Positions 34,946-44,700 of a stretch of 64,000 bases of DNA are shown in pieces; positions within the stretch are counted from its first letter, which is position 1; each line of letters starts with the position of its first letter. The stretch covers positions 19,194-83,193 of the forward strand of contig JAGAMK010000020.1 in the NCBI GenBank assembly GCA_017624735.1, written 5' to 3'. Origin of the DNA: Clostridia bacterium. GTDB taxonomy: Bacteria > Bacillota > Clostridia > Oscillospirales > Acutalibacteraceae. The notes below the pieces were generated by a model that worked only from the letters and a program-made list of their open reading frames with translations, ran no database searches and was not told the DNA's origin. Both the position numbers and the translations under genes were made by a program.

Positions 34946-35870
34946 TTCCCACACTCCTTATTCTGTTAAATACCTTTTTATATGCGTCACGGCTTTCGGG
35001 TAAAAAGGACATTAGTTGAAAACAATGGAACATACCATCATATTTATAAAGTTTAACATCCACACCTGATGCTTTCAATTTTTCAAAAACTCTGTCATTG
35101 TCACTTTCATCCATTTCTGCACCACCACAGACAAGAGTTGTAGGTGGAAATTTGTTGAAATCTGCAAAAACAGGGGAAACATAAGGATTTTTACGGTCAA
35201 TATTTACTGCATAGGCAGAAATTCTGTGGAGATAGTCCCAGTTTTCCTCAATTGACTTGTGCTTTGCAATTCCGCCAAATGGGTCAAGATAGGCATTTCT
35301 TACTCTTGATTCACCACTTGATGTCATATCTGCCCAAAGAGAAAAACAAACAATCTGTGAGGGTAGGGGGTAAGAGTTATCACGTAACCATAATGTGGTA
35401 GTAACTGCAAGATTTGCCCCTGCACTGTCGCCGATAAAAACTATATTTTCAGGCTTTATTCCCTTTTCTAAAAGTTCAAGATAAACATCTTTTGCGTCAT
35501 ATAATTGTGCAGGGTGTTCATATTGAGGAAATGTTCGGTAATCCACATTTATTACAGTAGCACCGTCAAGAAGATTGCTGTATTTTTCAGCAAGTCTGCG
35601 ATACATATCAACGAGTTTCACTTTGAAACTGCCACCGTGTAACATAAGAATAACTTTTTCTGTGTTGCAGTTTTTGTTTTTTAATATTTCGTATGAACAG
35701 TTGATTGAATTGTGTTTTTTTAACACAAACCCCTTTGATGGCTTGTAGTATGATTTAACATCTTTTGTTTTCTTTCCTGCTTTGTTAGAAATATTTGAAT
35801 TGTCAATAAAAGGTGAATGGAAAATTCCACGCAGACAGGCACAAAAAACACGGGATATTACGGATTGCAT
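34929..35870 (-). CDS. Alpha/beta hydrolase, hormone-sensitive-lipase-like esterase
   Basis: A 313-residue esterase. The oxyanion-hole motif is LMLHGGSF, a variant of HGGG. The nucleophile elbow is GDSAGANLAV. The acid is near CGGAEMDESDND and the His is in MFHCFQL. The substrate is a small acyl ester and is unknown. First gene of a two-gene unit with the kinase. Confidence 0.78.
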   Translation of the reverse strand: MQSVISRVFCACLRGIFHSPFIDNSNISNKAGKKTKDVKSYYKPSKGFVLKKHNSINCSYEILKNKNCNTEKVILMLHGGSFKVKLVDMYRRLAEKYSNLLDGATVINVDYRTFPQYEHPAQLYDAKDVYLELLEKGIKPENIVFIGDSAGANLAVTTTLWLRDNSYPLPSQIVCFSLWADMTSSGESRVRNAYLDPFGGIAKHKSIEENWDYLHRISAYAVNIDRKNPYVSPVFADFNKFPPTTLVCGGAEMDESDNDRVFEKLKASGVDVKLYKYDGMFHCFQLMSFLPESRDAYKKVFNRIRSVGNELKR

Positions 35871-35919
35871 ACTCTCACCACTTTCTATTTTCCATTATAG
35901 CATAAACTTACATAAAAGC

Positions 35920-35953
35920 AAAGAAAACCCAAGACAGAGTTTGCCTTGGGTTT
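35920..35953 (-). terminator. Terminator of the ChbG-like deacetylase gene
   Basis: AAACCCAAG and CTTGGGTTT form a perfect 9-base stem. On the minus strand TTTTCTTTG follows. Confidence 0.75.
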
Positions 35954-35964
35954 ATGCTTATTTG

Positions 35965-36837
35965 TTATTTGCTTTTCATTCTGATAATATCTCTGTAACT
36001 GATAAGTTCAACGCCGTGAGCATTAAGATATTTTTCAGTTTCAGGGTCTTTAATAACCTGATACTCCCAGACTCTCTGTTCCCAAAGTGGAACAATTTCT
36101 TTAAGTTCGTCTGTTTCAAGTGCAGGGTGAACATAAGTTTCAGTAATTCCGTCAGGAATGTTGCACCAGATATCAAGAATCTTCTGTCTGTAGCTTTCAT
36201 AAGAATCTGTTGGCATTACATCCCAGTCAGGGAAAAGAAGATAGTCAGGCATAATTACATTGTATTTCTTGCCCCAGCTTCTTGAGAGGAGAGTGCAAGC
36301 AGACCAGATTGGATATGGTGCTCCTCTTGGAGTAACACGTTTGTCAGCAGATGTGAACATACGAAACGCGTAACCGTAATCACCACAAACACGGAGTGTG
36401 AGTTTAAGAAGTGAGAATCTGCCTGTAAGGTGTCCGTACAATGAACCCATGTGATTATCAACGTGGGAAGGTTTCATACCCCATTTGTGAGCAAGGTCAA
36501 TCTGTGCACGGATTTCTGCTTCAATTTCATCATATTTGCCGTATTTGTCAGCTTCTTCACCTGAACGCCACATATAGCCTTCATTGTCGTGAAGACTTGG
36601 ACCGTTTGTGAGAGCCTTCCAACGATATGTATCCCATTCAGCAGTTGTTGTAAGGTGAACACCAATCGCATATTCAGGATGTGCAATTGAAAAATCAACA
36701 GCTTCCTTTGCAGCAGGACAAGGCATCATAACAGTTGATGATTTAAGTCTGCCCAACTCGAAAAGCTCAAAAATTGCTTCATTGGCACTGTGACACATGC
36801 CAAAGTCATCGGCATTTATCATAAGATATTTTGCCAT
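35965..36837 (-). CDS. ChbG/YdjC-family carbohydrate deacetylase
   Basis: A 290-residue protein of the YdjC/ChbG family, which removes acetyl groups from chitooligosaccharide-like substrates. The start LMINADDFGMC holds the catalytic/metal Asp pair. Metal-ligand His residues lie in GVHLTTT and HVDNHMG. Full length and cytoplasmic. Its neighbours (kinase, esterase, sialidase-like protein) suggest a host-glycan salvage role, by context only. Confidence 0.85.
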   Translation of the reverse strand: MAKYLMINADDFGMCHSANEAIFELFELGRLKSSTVMMPCPAAKEAVDFSIAHPEYAIGVHLTTTAEWDTYRWKALTNGPSLHDNEGYMWRSGEEADKYGKYDEIEAEIRAQIDLAHKWGMKPSHVDNHMGSLYGHLTGRFSLLKLTLRVCGDYGYAFRMFTSADKRVTPRGAPYPIWSACTLLSRSWGKKYNVIMPDYLLFPDWDVMPTDSYESYRQKILDIWCNIPDGITETYVHPALETDELKEIVPLWEQRVWEYQVIKDPETEKYLNAHGVELISYRDIIRMKSK

Positions 36838-36975
36838 AATAATACCCCCAAAAAATAAGAGAACATAATTCCCTTTGTAATGTTTCGATTATATCACAGA
36901 ATATGGTTACTGTAAATATACAGATTGAATAAAATTTTAAGGATGATATAATAAAAAGAAATATATGATTTTTAC

Positions 36976-37006
36976 TTGACTCTGTCGTTGCGTCATAGTG
37001 TATATT
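36976..37006 (+). promoter_or_regulatory. MerR-type promoter with 19-bp spacer and internal dyad
   Basis: TTGACT (36976-36981) and TATATT (37001-37006) are separated by 19 bases, too long for normal promoters but diagnostic of MerR-activated ones. The spacer holds an imperfect dyad (ACTCTGTCG...GCGTCATAGT) centred between the hexamers, as for TipA/Mta-type autoregulated promoters. It drives the MerR gene that follows. Confidence 0.75.
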
Positions 37007-37028
37007 TCTATATGCGAGGTGATTAAAA

Positions 37029-37751
37029 ATGAAAATGCAAATAAACGAGTTTGCCAAGCTCACGGGTGTAAGTGTGCGAACTTTGCATTATTATGATGAA
37101 ATAGGACTTTTAACTCCTGCCGAAGTGGATGAGTGGACCGGGTATAGGTTTTACGATGAAAATTCCCTTGAAAAAATGCAACAGATTATGTTCTACCGCG
37201 AGTTAGACTTTTCTCTGAAAAGCATTATAGAAATTTTATCATCTCCCGATTATGACAAACAAAAAGCACTTGATGAGCAGAAAAGACTACTGATTCTCAA
37301 AAAAGAGCGATTGGAAAAACTGATTTCTGCCATAGACAGCGCTAAGAAAGGACAAAACATTATGAATGCATTTGATAACGCAAAATTTGAAAACTACAAA
37401 AACGAAGTAAAAGAAAAATGGGGCAATACCGAAGCCTACAAGGAATATTCACAAAAAGGTTACACAAAAGATAATTTTAATGCCTTGGGTGAAGGTTTGG
37501 AGAGAATTCTCGAAGAATTTGCAATCTGTATGAATAGTGGTGCAACATTCGACTCCGTAGATGCCCAAAAACTTGTGGAAAAACTGCAAAACTACATCAC
37601 AGAAAATTTTTACGCTTGCACAAACGAAATTCTTGCAGGGCTTGGTCAAATGTATGTAGCCGATGAAAGATTTAAGAATAACATCGACAAACACTCTATC
37701 GGCACAGCCGAATTTGTAAGCAAGGCAATAGAATATCATGTCCACCATTGA
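37029..37751 (+). CDS. MerR-family regulator with TipAS-like ligand domain
   Basis: A 240-residue regulator. The N-terminal winged HTH is [50 protein letters not shown] coiled-coil dimerisation helix and a TipAS-like C-terminal domain follow ([23 protein letters not shown]...). TipA/Mta relatives bind diverse drugs or metabolites and activate their own promoter plus an exporter. No exporter lies downstream, only a hydrolase relic. Length is normal for the family. Confidence 0.85.
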   Translation: MKMQINEFAKLTGVSVRTLHYYDEIGLLTPAEVDEWTGYRFYDENSLEKMQQIMFYRELDFSLKSIIEILSSPDYDKQKALDEQKRLLILKKERLEKLISAIDSAKKGQNIMNAFDNAKFENYKNEVKEKWGNTEAYKEYSQKGYTKDNFNALGEGLERILEEFAICMNSGATFDSVDAQKLVEKLQNYITENFYACTNEILAGLGQMYVADERFKNNIDKHSIGTAEFVSKAIEYHVHH

Positions 37752-37886
37752 CAACATAACTATGGAATGATACCTTTTTATTAAGGTTAGAATATTTTTA
37801 GGTGAATTACGTTCCAATCACAGAACCGTCCTCTGACTGTCATTCTGTAAATAAACAAAATTAAATAAGATGTAGCGTATTAAGAG

Positions 37887-37937
37887 AAAAGCATAGTTTT
37901 CTGAATAATCCAAATAAACGGAAGGTTATGCTTTTTT
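37887..37937 (+). terminator. Probable terminator after the MerR gene
   Basis: AAAAGCATA (37887-37895) pairs with TATGCTTTT (37927-37935). The stem extends inward with wobble pairs, and a T-rich tail follows. Confidence 0.5.
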
Positions 37938-37968
37938 ATTTGGTTGTTATACAAGGCTGAAAGGATTT

Positions 37969-38359
37969 ATGGTGAGATTAATAATAAAGTTGTTTAATAG
38001 GTTTTACAATCATCTTATGGTTAATGCAGTAAAAAAAGCACCGAAAATACTCGACTGCAAGAAAATATTAACAGCGGACGTTAACCAAACAGGTGTGATT
38101 AAGCAGGGTGTTACAATGCTTTGTCCGTTGTCTTACTGATGAAGATTATAAAACTCTTGCTAAAACGCCGTTCTTTTTATCCTGGGCAAAGGATGATACT
38201 TACAATATGGTTATGAGCAACGAACTTTTGTTGAAAAGACTGAAAGCTAACAATGCAAATGTAAACTTTAAAATATATGATAAGGGTGGTCATACCATCG
38301 CATCAAGAATTTTTAAGAATGAGGAATGGGAGAATTGGATGCTTGAAAGAAGTAAGTGA
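37969..38359 (+). pseudogene. Remnant of an alpha/beta hydrolase gene
   Basis: A first frame starts at the ATG at 37969 (AAAGG upstream) and gives a short N-terminal piece (MVRLIIKLFNRFYNH...) that stops at about 38139. A second frame from 38108 encodes 83 residues ending FFLSWAKDDTYNM...YDKGGHTIASR. These look like the catalytic Asp region and catalytic His of an alpha/beta-hydrolase C-terminus. The nucleophile region is missing, so the gene has lost its middle and has a frame change. Probably non-functional. Confidence 0.5.
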
Positions 38360-38555
38360 TTAGTAACCGATAACTTTAAAAAAGAGCTATTTCTTTGTTC
38401 TTTTATTGGATTTTTATGAAAAATGGCTTAAAAAGGCAGTTTTGAACAGCAAATTTATTTTTAGATAAAAGATAATTAATTTAGTGTAAAAGGAAAAACT
38501 TGTTTTTTGAGTATACAAAATGATAAAATGACTTTGACAGGAGGTGTTGAACATT

Positions 38556-39560
38556 ATGCGATTTAATTTTGGTAGAAAACAAAACGCAAACAACACTATT
38601 ATCGCGGAAAACAGTAAAAATGAGATGCTGGGCACGAAACATATTACAACAGGCAGAAAGTATAATGCAAACAAAGTTGCCAATGTGGAATGTAAGAAAA
38701 ATGAAGAACTGAATAATATAGAAATTAAGGGACAATGCTTTTTGCTGATTTTTTTGAAAAGCGGTTCTATTACATTCTGTTTGAATGGTGTGGAAACAGT
38801 TTTTTCCGGTCCGTCATTTATTTGTTTTGATGAAACAGAAAACCCAACTTATGTTTCAAACAATAAAGCAGATTATTATTGTATATATTTTCATCCTAAT
38901 TATCTTAATGTTAATATGACCTTTAAACTTTTGCGTTCACCAAGATATAAGGACGTTGCAAGTACTCATGATTTGTTTATGTTAAAACCGTTTCTTGACA
39001 GGTGTTTCAACGTACCAATTTGCGAAAGTTATATAAATACTATAGAAGATGCGTGTGTTCAAATGCAAAAGGAGTTGTTGGAACAGCGTGATTGGTATTG
39101 GTCGTGCAGAGGGCGCTCTCACTTTATGATTGTTATAATCGCACTTGAGCGAATGTACGAAATGTATGGGTATGATAAAAAAGTTATAACCGAGGAAACT
39201 AAGAAAGAAATATGCGATTCCAGATTAAATGATGCCGTTGTTTTTATTGAAGCAAACTATATGAAAGATTTGACACTAACGCAAATCAGTAATGCTGCAG
39301 GTATTAACCACGCCACATTGACAGAACTTTCAAAACAGTATTTGGGAGTAACAATTATGGAATATTTAATGCAGCACAGAATAAAAATGGCAAAAAAAGA
39401 ACTTACTTTTACGGGTATTCCCATAAAAGAAGTTGCTTCATTGTGTGGTTTTAAAACAGTTCAGCATTTCAGCAGAGTTTTTAAAGAGGCAACAGGAAAA
39501 ACACCGGCTGTTTACAGACAGGAAACTGTTGAGAAACGAAAGAATGAATTAGGATTATAA
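38556..39560 (+). CDS. AraC-family transcriptional regulator
   Basis: A 334-residue regulator. The N-terminal part is a cupin-like sensing domain (FLLIFLKSGSITFCLNGVE...). The C-terminal ~100 residues hold two HTHs: LTLTQISNAAGINHATLTELSKQYLG and IPIKEVASLCGFKTVQHFSRVFKEATGKTPAVYRQ. The ATG at 38556 has AGGAGGTG upstream. It lies 19 bases before the secreted DUF6273 protein gene, which is a likely co-transcribed or regulated neighbour. The ligand is unknown. Confidence 0.88.
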   Translation: MRFNFGRKQNANNTIIAENSKNEMLGTKHITTGRKYNANKVANVECKKNEELNNIEIKGQCFLLIFLKSGSITFCLNGVETVFSGPSFICFDETENPTYVSNNKADYYCIYFHPNYLNVNMTFKLLRSPRYKDVASTHDLFMLKPFLDRCFNVPICESYINTIEDACVQMQKELLEQRDWYWSCRGRSHFMIVIIALERMYEMYGYDKKVITEETKKEICDSRLNDAVVFIEANYMKDLTLTQISNAAGINHATLTELSKQYLGVTIMEYLMQHRIKMAKKELTFTGIPIKEVASLCGFKTVQHFSRVFKEATGKTPAVYRQETVEKRKNELGL

Positions 39561-39579
39561 AGAATAAGGGAGAATTATT

Positions 39580-40944
39580 ATGAAAAAGACAATTACTATA
39601 ATTTTATCACTTATGTTATCGCTTACTATGATAATAACAGCTTTACCATTGCTTGGTATGACTGCGAATGCCGAAGAAACACATAACTATTCGGCTGGTG
39701 ACATTGTTGAATTTGGCTCGTACCCGCAAAGCGAAGTAACAGACGAAACTCTTATCGGAGAGTTAAATTCACAAACACTTGAATGGATTTCATATGATTA
39801 CTACATAGGTACGGGAGATATTAACGATAGTCAGACACAAAGCGACTATATGAAATATGCTGATGTCACTTATAACGGTAATAAATATCGTGCAGTTACA
39901 TTTTCACAGTACAGACCTTGTGTCACTGTTTATACAAGTGCAGAAACGTATCAGGATGATAACGGATATTACACAGACACAGTATATTGGTTTGAATATG
40001 AACCGCTTGAATGGCGTGTGCTTGACCCTGACGAAGGCTTGATTATGTGTGAAAGTGTAATTGACTCTCAGGCATATAATAATACGATTTACGATGAAAA
40101 TACTGAGTGGTATCAGGATTCAAGCTGTGAAAAATATGCAAATGATTATGCTTCAAGCTCAATAAGAGAATGGCTTAATGGCGATTTTTATAACACAGCA
40201 TTTGCAAACGAAGAGAAAAACGAAATTCAGCAATCAACACTTGATAACAGATGTCCTGTTGATTCAAAATATGACAGCGAGACAACCTATGATAAAGTTT
40301 TTCTTTTGTCCTATAACGAGGCATTAAACGAAAATTACGGTTTTTCAGCTTATTCATATAAAAGAGATATGGCTCGTGTAGCAGGAGGAACTGATTATGC
40401 AAAATGTCAGGGAGTTAGCGTAGGAGCAAATTCTTATAATGAAAAATGTTACTGGTGGTTGCGTTCAGCTGATATATATTCAGGTGCTTGTTTTATTATC
40501 GACACCGGAGATTTCAACCCTGAAGCATTTGCTCCTTGTTGGACATGTATTGGTGTCCGTCCTGTTATAAGAGTTAATCCGGAATATGCACTCCACATAC
40601 AGGAAATAAACTTTACATTAAATATTCAAGAGCCATCAAGAACAGAAATTCGCTATTATGACGGTATTGTGCTTCATGCGGTTGTTGAGGGTAACATACC
40701 TGCAGGTGCATATCTTGAATGGTCATCAGACAACTATAACTTTGCTAAAATTCCATATGGCGATTCATTAGAAATTATTGCAATTGAGAAGGGTTACACA
40801 ACATTTACGGTAACACTTTATGACCTTGATGGAAACGCTATTGCAACAGAAAGTATTGAAATGTATTCAAAATCAGGTCTGTTCCAAAAAATTCTCGGTT
40901 TCTTCCGTAATCTTTTAGGCTTGACAACTATTTATAAATACTAG
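39580..40944 (+). CDS. Secreted DUF6273-type protein with amphipathic C-terminal tail
   Basis: A 454-residue exported protein. Signal peptide about residues 1-31 (ending ANAEE). The first ~340 residues resemble the DUF6273 family: EFGSYPQSEV, YEPLEWRVLD, SSIREWLNGDFYNTAF, KVFLLSYNEA, CYWWLRSA and GVRPVIRV. A ~90-residue beta-rich domain follows. The protein ends with GLFQKILGFFRNLLGL, a short amphipathic helix with no LPXTG. I have seen comparable tails on secreted proteins of gut clostridia but know of no established function. Confidence 0.75.
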   Translation: MKKTITIILSLMLSLTMIITALPLLGMTANAEETHNYSAGDIVEFGSYPQSEVTDETLIGELNSQTLEWISYDYYIGTGDINDSQTQSDYMKYADVTYNGNKYRAVTFSQYRPCVTVYTSAETYQDDNGYYTDTVYWFEYEPLEWRVLDPDEGLIMCESVIDSQAYNNTIYDENTEWYQDSSCEKYANDYASSSIREWLNGDFYNTAFANEEKNEIQQSTLDNRCPVDSKYDSETTYDKVFLLSYNEALNENYGFSAYSYKRDMARVAGGTDYAKCQGVSVGANSYNEKCYWWLRSADIYSGACFIIDTGDFNPEAFAPCWTCIGVRPVIRVNPEYALHIQEINFTLNIQEPSRTEIRYYDGIVLHAVVEGNIPAGAYLEWSSDNYNFAKIPYGDSLEIIAIEKGYTTFTVTLYDLDGNAIATESIEMYSKSGLFQKILGFFRNLLGLTTIYKY

Positions 40945-41055
40945 AATTATTAACCAATTAATCATATAGAAATGTTGCGGTAAAACTAATTGTTTTAAAG
41001 ATTGCTGAAAGAATCAATAATCATTGAATATACAAAGCATAAAGGAAGAGTAGCT

Positions 41056-41304
41056 ATGGAAAAGAAAATTAGTTTAATTCAAAACATATGTTTTATAGTG
41101 GCAATGGTGACACTCATACCAATTATTATCTTTGAGCATGTCAGTGATTATACGGTACTTTCAGGTCCTGCAGAAATTGTTTATAGAATAATTTTAGTTA
41201 TCTCTATTATTACATTGTTGTTGCATTGGATATTCAACACAATAGTAATAATCAAGGCAATTGTCGATAAGGTGAAAGCAAAGAAACAAGTAAAGAAAGA
41301 TTAA
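41056..41304 (+). CDS. Small two-helix membrane protein
   Basis: An 82-residue protein with two hydrophobic helices (ICFIVAMVTLIPIIIF and IVYRIILVISIITLLLHWIF) and a basic tail (KVKAKKQVKKD). The start at 41056 has GGAAGAG upstream; the longer frame from 41002 has no such site. No recognised family. It lies within a run of surface-protein genes. Confidence 0.55.
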   Translation: MEKKISLIQNICFIVAMVTLIPIIIFEHVSDYTVLSGPAEIVYRIILVISIITLLLHWIFNTIVIIKAIVDKVKAKKQVKKD

Positions 41305-41383
41305 TAATGAAAAAGTTCTTTCTGTAACATAACTGTTCATTCTAATTAATGTAACACGGAATAAGGTTATGAGGAGGGTTGAT

Positions 41384-41776
41384 ATGAAGAACTTAATTAA
41401 AGTTATTGTAGTTTTTATCATTGGTGTTATAGCGGAAATGTATCTTTTTTTACAACAACCGTATCTTGAGATAGATTTTATCGGATATCTTGATGGATTT
41501 TATGTTTTGTTTCCACTTATGATTACACCATTAATAGGATTGGTAATAGGAGTTCTTATTAACAGCAACATCAAATATACATTTGTCGCTGTTACATTGG
41601 TTTTCTCAATTTTGTTTATGATTAAGTATTGCACCGGAATTGATGAAATTGGTGTAGTATATGTGCTTGCATATATGTTTAACACAGCTGTTGGCATAGG
41701 AATAGGACACCTAATTAGAAAGGCTGTGCTTTTAATTGTGGAAGCAATTCGCGAACGCAAAGCGAACAAAGAATAA
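41384..41776 (+). CDS. Small four-helix membrane protein
   Basis: A 130-residue hydrophobic protein with about four membrane helices and a charged C-terminus (EAIRERKANKE). I start at the ATG at 41384, which follows GGAGGG. The ATG at 41369 lies before that site. It precedes the large surface-protein gene by 19 bases, so the two are probably co-transcribed. Function unknown. Confidence 0.6.
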   Translation: MKNLIKVIVVFIIGVIAEMYLFLQQPYLEIDFIGYLDGFYVLFPLMITPLIGLVIGVLINSNIKYTFVAVTLVFSILFMIKYCTGIDEIGVVYVLAYMFNTAVGIGIGHLIRKAVLLIVEAIRERKANKE

Positions 41777-41795
41777 ATTAAAAAGGAGAATTATT

Positions 41796-44700
41796 ATGAA
41801 GAAAACAAACAGATTTTTATCGGTCATACTGGCATTAATGATGATAATTAGCGTTATCCCAATGTCAGCAATACCTGCAAGTGCAGCAACATCCGGCACT
41901 TGTGGTGATAATCTTACATGGGAATATGACGAAGAATCAGGCGTATTGGCCATTTTAGGTACAGGTGCTATGTATAATTATGGATTAAATAATCGTCCAT
42001 GGGAAGATTATGCTGATGAAGTTTATTTTGTTGACATTGGAGATAATGTGACCACAATCTCTAATTTCGCTTTTTATGGTTTTTCAAGTCTTAATTCCAT
42101 AGTACTTGGTAACAGCATTACAACAATTGGTGACTGTGCATTTGAATCTGCAGCATTGATTAGTGTAACAATTCCTGTTAGTGTAGTGTCGATTGGTGTA
42201 GGGGCATTCTGGGATAATTCACGTCTTATGGATGTGTATTATGATGGCACTGAAGAACAATGGAATGCTATTACAATAGGATATGATAACGACCCATTAT
42301 TCTGTGCACAGATTAGTTTCAAAGAAGTAACTACAAACCCCTCGGGACTTTGTGGCGAAAATGCAACTTGGGAATTTGACCCATCAACTGGCATACTTAC
42401 CATTTCAGGTACTGGTGAGATGACCGATTTTGTTGTAAAAACATCATCATGGCCACATCAAAATAATCGACCATGGGAAGATTATAAAAACTCAATAACA
42501 TCTGTAATCATTGAAGAAGGAGTAACAACTATAGGTAAATATGCCTTTTATGATTTGTCTAAACTTAAAAATGTCACAATTTCTGATAGCGTAACTAAAA
42601 TTGGCTTTTGGGCATTTACAGACTGTGTAAGTCTTGAAAGTTTAATAATTCCTGATAGTGTAACAACAATCGACGTTAACGCATTTGCTGATTGCACAAG
42701 CCTTATTGAAGTTACACTTTCTAACAACCTAACAGTAATTGGCGGGCATGCATTCTCCGGCTGTTGCAGTCTTAAAGACATAACAATACCTGATAGTGTA
42801 GAAATAATAGCTCAATATGCATTTTATGGCTGTGAAAGTCTTACAAATATCACAATTCCTGATAGTGTTATAACAATTGGAGAATGGGCATTTGGTGATT
42901 GTACAAATCTTGTAAATGTAAAAATTGGCAATAATGTAACAACACTTGATAAATATGTATTTTCTGGCTGTTATAACATAAAAAATCTTGCAATTTCTGA
43001 AAGCGTTACTACAATAGGTGAAAGTGCTTTTGCAAGGTGCGATAGTCTTACTGGTATAACTGTGGATAAGGAAAATCAGTATTATTCAAGTGATGAATAT
43101 GGTGTATTGTTTGATAAAACTAAAACAACACTTCTTGAGTATCCTGTAGGTAATACAAGAACTAGTTATACAATTCCCGATGGTGTAACAGTAATTGACA
43201 CACAAGCATTCTTGGAGTGTGAAAACCTTACAAGTGTAACAATTCCTAATAGTGTAATATCAATTGGTAATGGCGCATTTAGAGAGTGTTCAAGTCTCAC
43301 AAGCATTATAATTCCTGATGGTATAACAATAATCAATGAAGATACATTTTTAGGTTGTATAAACCTTGCGAGCGTAACAATTCCTAATAGTGTAACAATA
43401 ATTGGTAATGCTGCATTCAGAGAATGTACAAGCCTTACAAGTATAACAATACCTGATAGCGTAACAACAATTGATAATTATGCATTTGAATTTTGTTCAG
43501 GCTTCACAGGTATAACAATTCCTAATAGCGTAACAACAATTGGTAATTTGGTGTTTCATAAATGCACAAATCTTACAAGTATAACAATACCTGATAGTGT
43601 AACATCAATTGGTAGTGCGATATTTGAAGATTGTACAGCTCTTAAAACTGTTACAATTTCGAATAATGCAACTAAAATAAGTTCTCATTTGTTCGATGGT
43701 TGTACAAATCTTGAAAACTTTGTTATTCCAGATACTGTTACATCAATTGAATATGCTGCTTTTGAAAATTGTACAAGTCTTAAAAACATTACAATTCCTG
43801 ATAGTGTAACAACAATTGCAGATGATGCTTTTTCAGGTTGCACAAGTCTTGAAAACATCACGATTCCGAATGGGATAACAGAAATAGATTGGTTTGTGTT
43901 TAGAAATTGCACAAGTTTAAAAAGTATTGTAATTCCGGATAGTGTAACGGCGGTGGGAAGACTTTCGTTTTTTAATTGTACAAACCTTAAAGATGTTTAT
44001 TATTTCGGTACAGAAGAACAATGGAACGCAATTGAAATCGATTCTGCCGACAATGGTAACAACGCACTGTTGAATGCAACAATTCACTATAATTATGTAG
44101 ACCCAGATAAATTCACAGGCATTCAGGATAACCATTTTTACAAAAATGATGTAATGCAAAAAGCATATCAGCTCGTTGAATTTGATGGTGATTTCTATTT
44201 CATCGGTGACAGACATGAAATCATTAAAGGTAGAAAAGCATACCTCAGCGAGGAAAGAATCAACGGTCTTACATATGCAGATGGTACACCAATTGCAGTT
44301 GGCTCATACGATTTTGACGAGAATGGCAAAATGATTATATTAAATGGTGTTGTTGGTAATAACGTTTACAAGAATAATATTAAATTAAAGGCTTACCAGC
44401 TTGTCGAGGTTGATGGTGATTTCTACTTCATTGGTGACAGACACGAAATCATTAAAGGAAGAAAAGCATACCTCAACGAAGAAAGAATCAACGGTCTTAC
44501 ATATGCAGATGGTACACCAATTGCAGTTGGCTCATACGATTTTGACGAGAACGGTAAAATGATTATATTAAATGGTGTTGTTGGGAATAACGTTTACAAG
44601 AATAATATTAAATTAAAGGCTTACCAGCTTGTCGAGGTTGATGGTGATTTCTACTTCATTGGTGACAGACACGAAATCATTAAAGGAAGAAAAGCATACC

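Noticed and set aside
35782-36285. 167-residue forward ORF
   Set aside because: It spans the starts and ends of two minus-strand genes and the terminator between them; no family features.
42000-44000. Regularly spaced repeats that might suggest CRISPR
   Set aside because: The ~69-bp periodicity is in-frame coding for leucine-rich repeats, not identical repeats with unique spacers.
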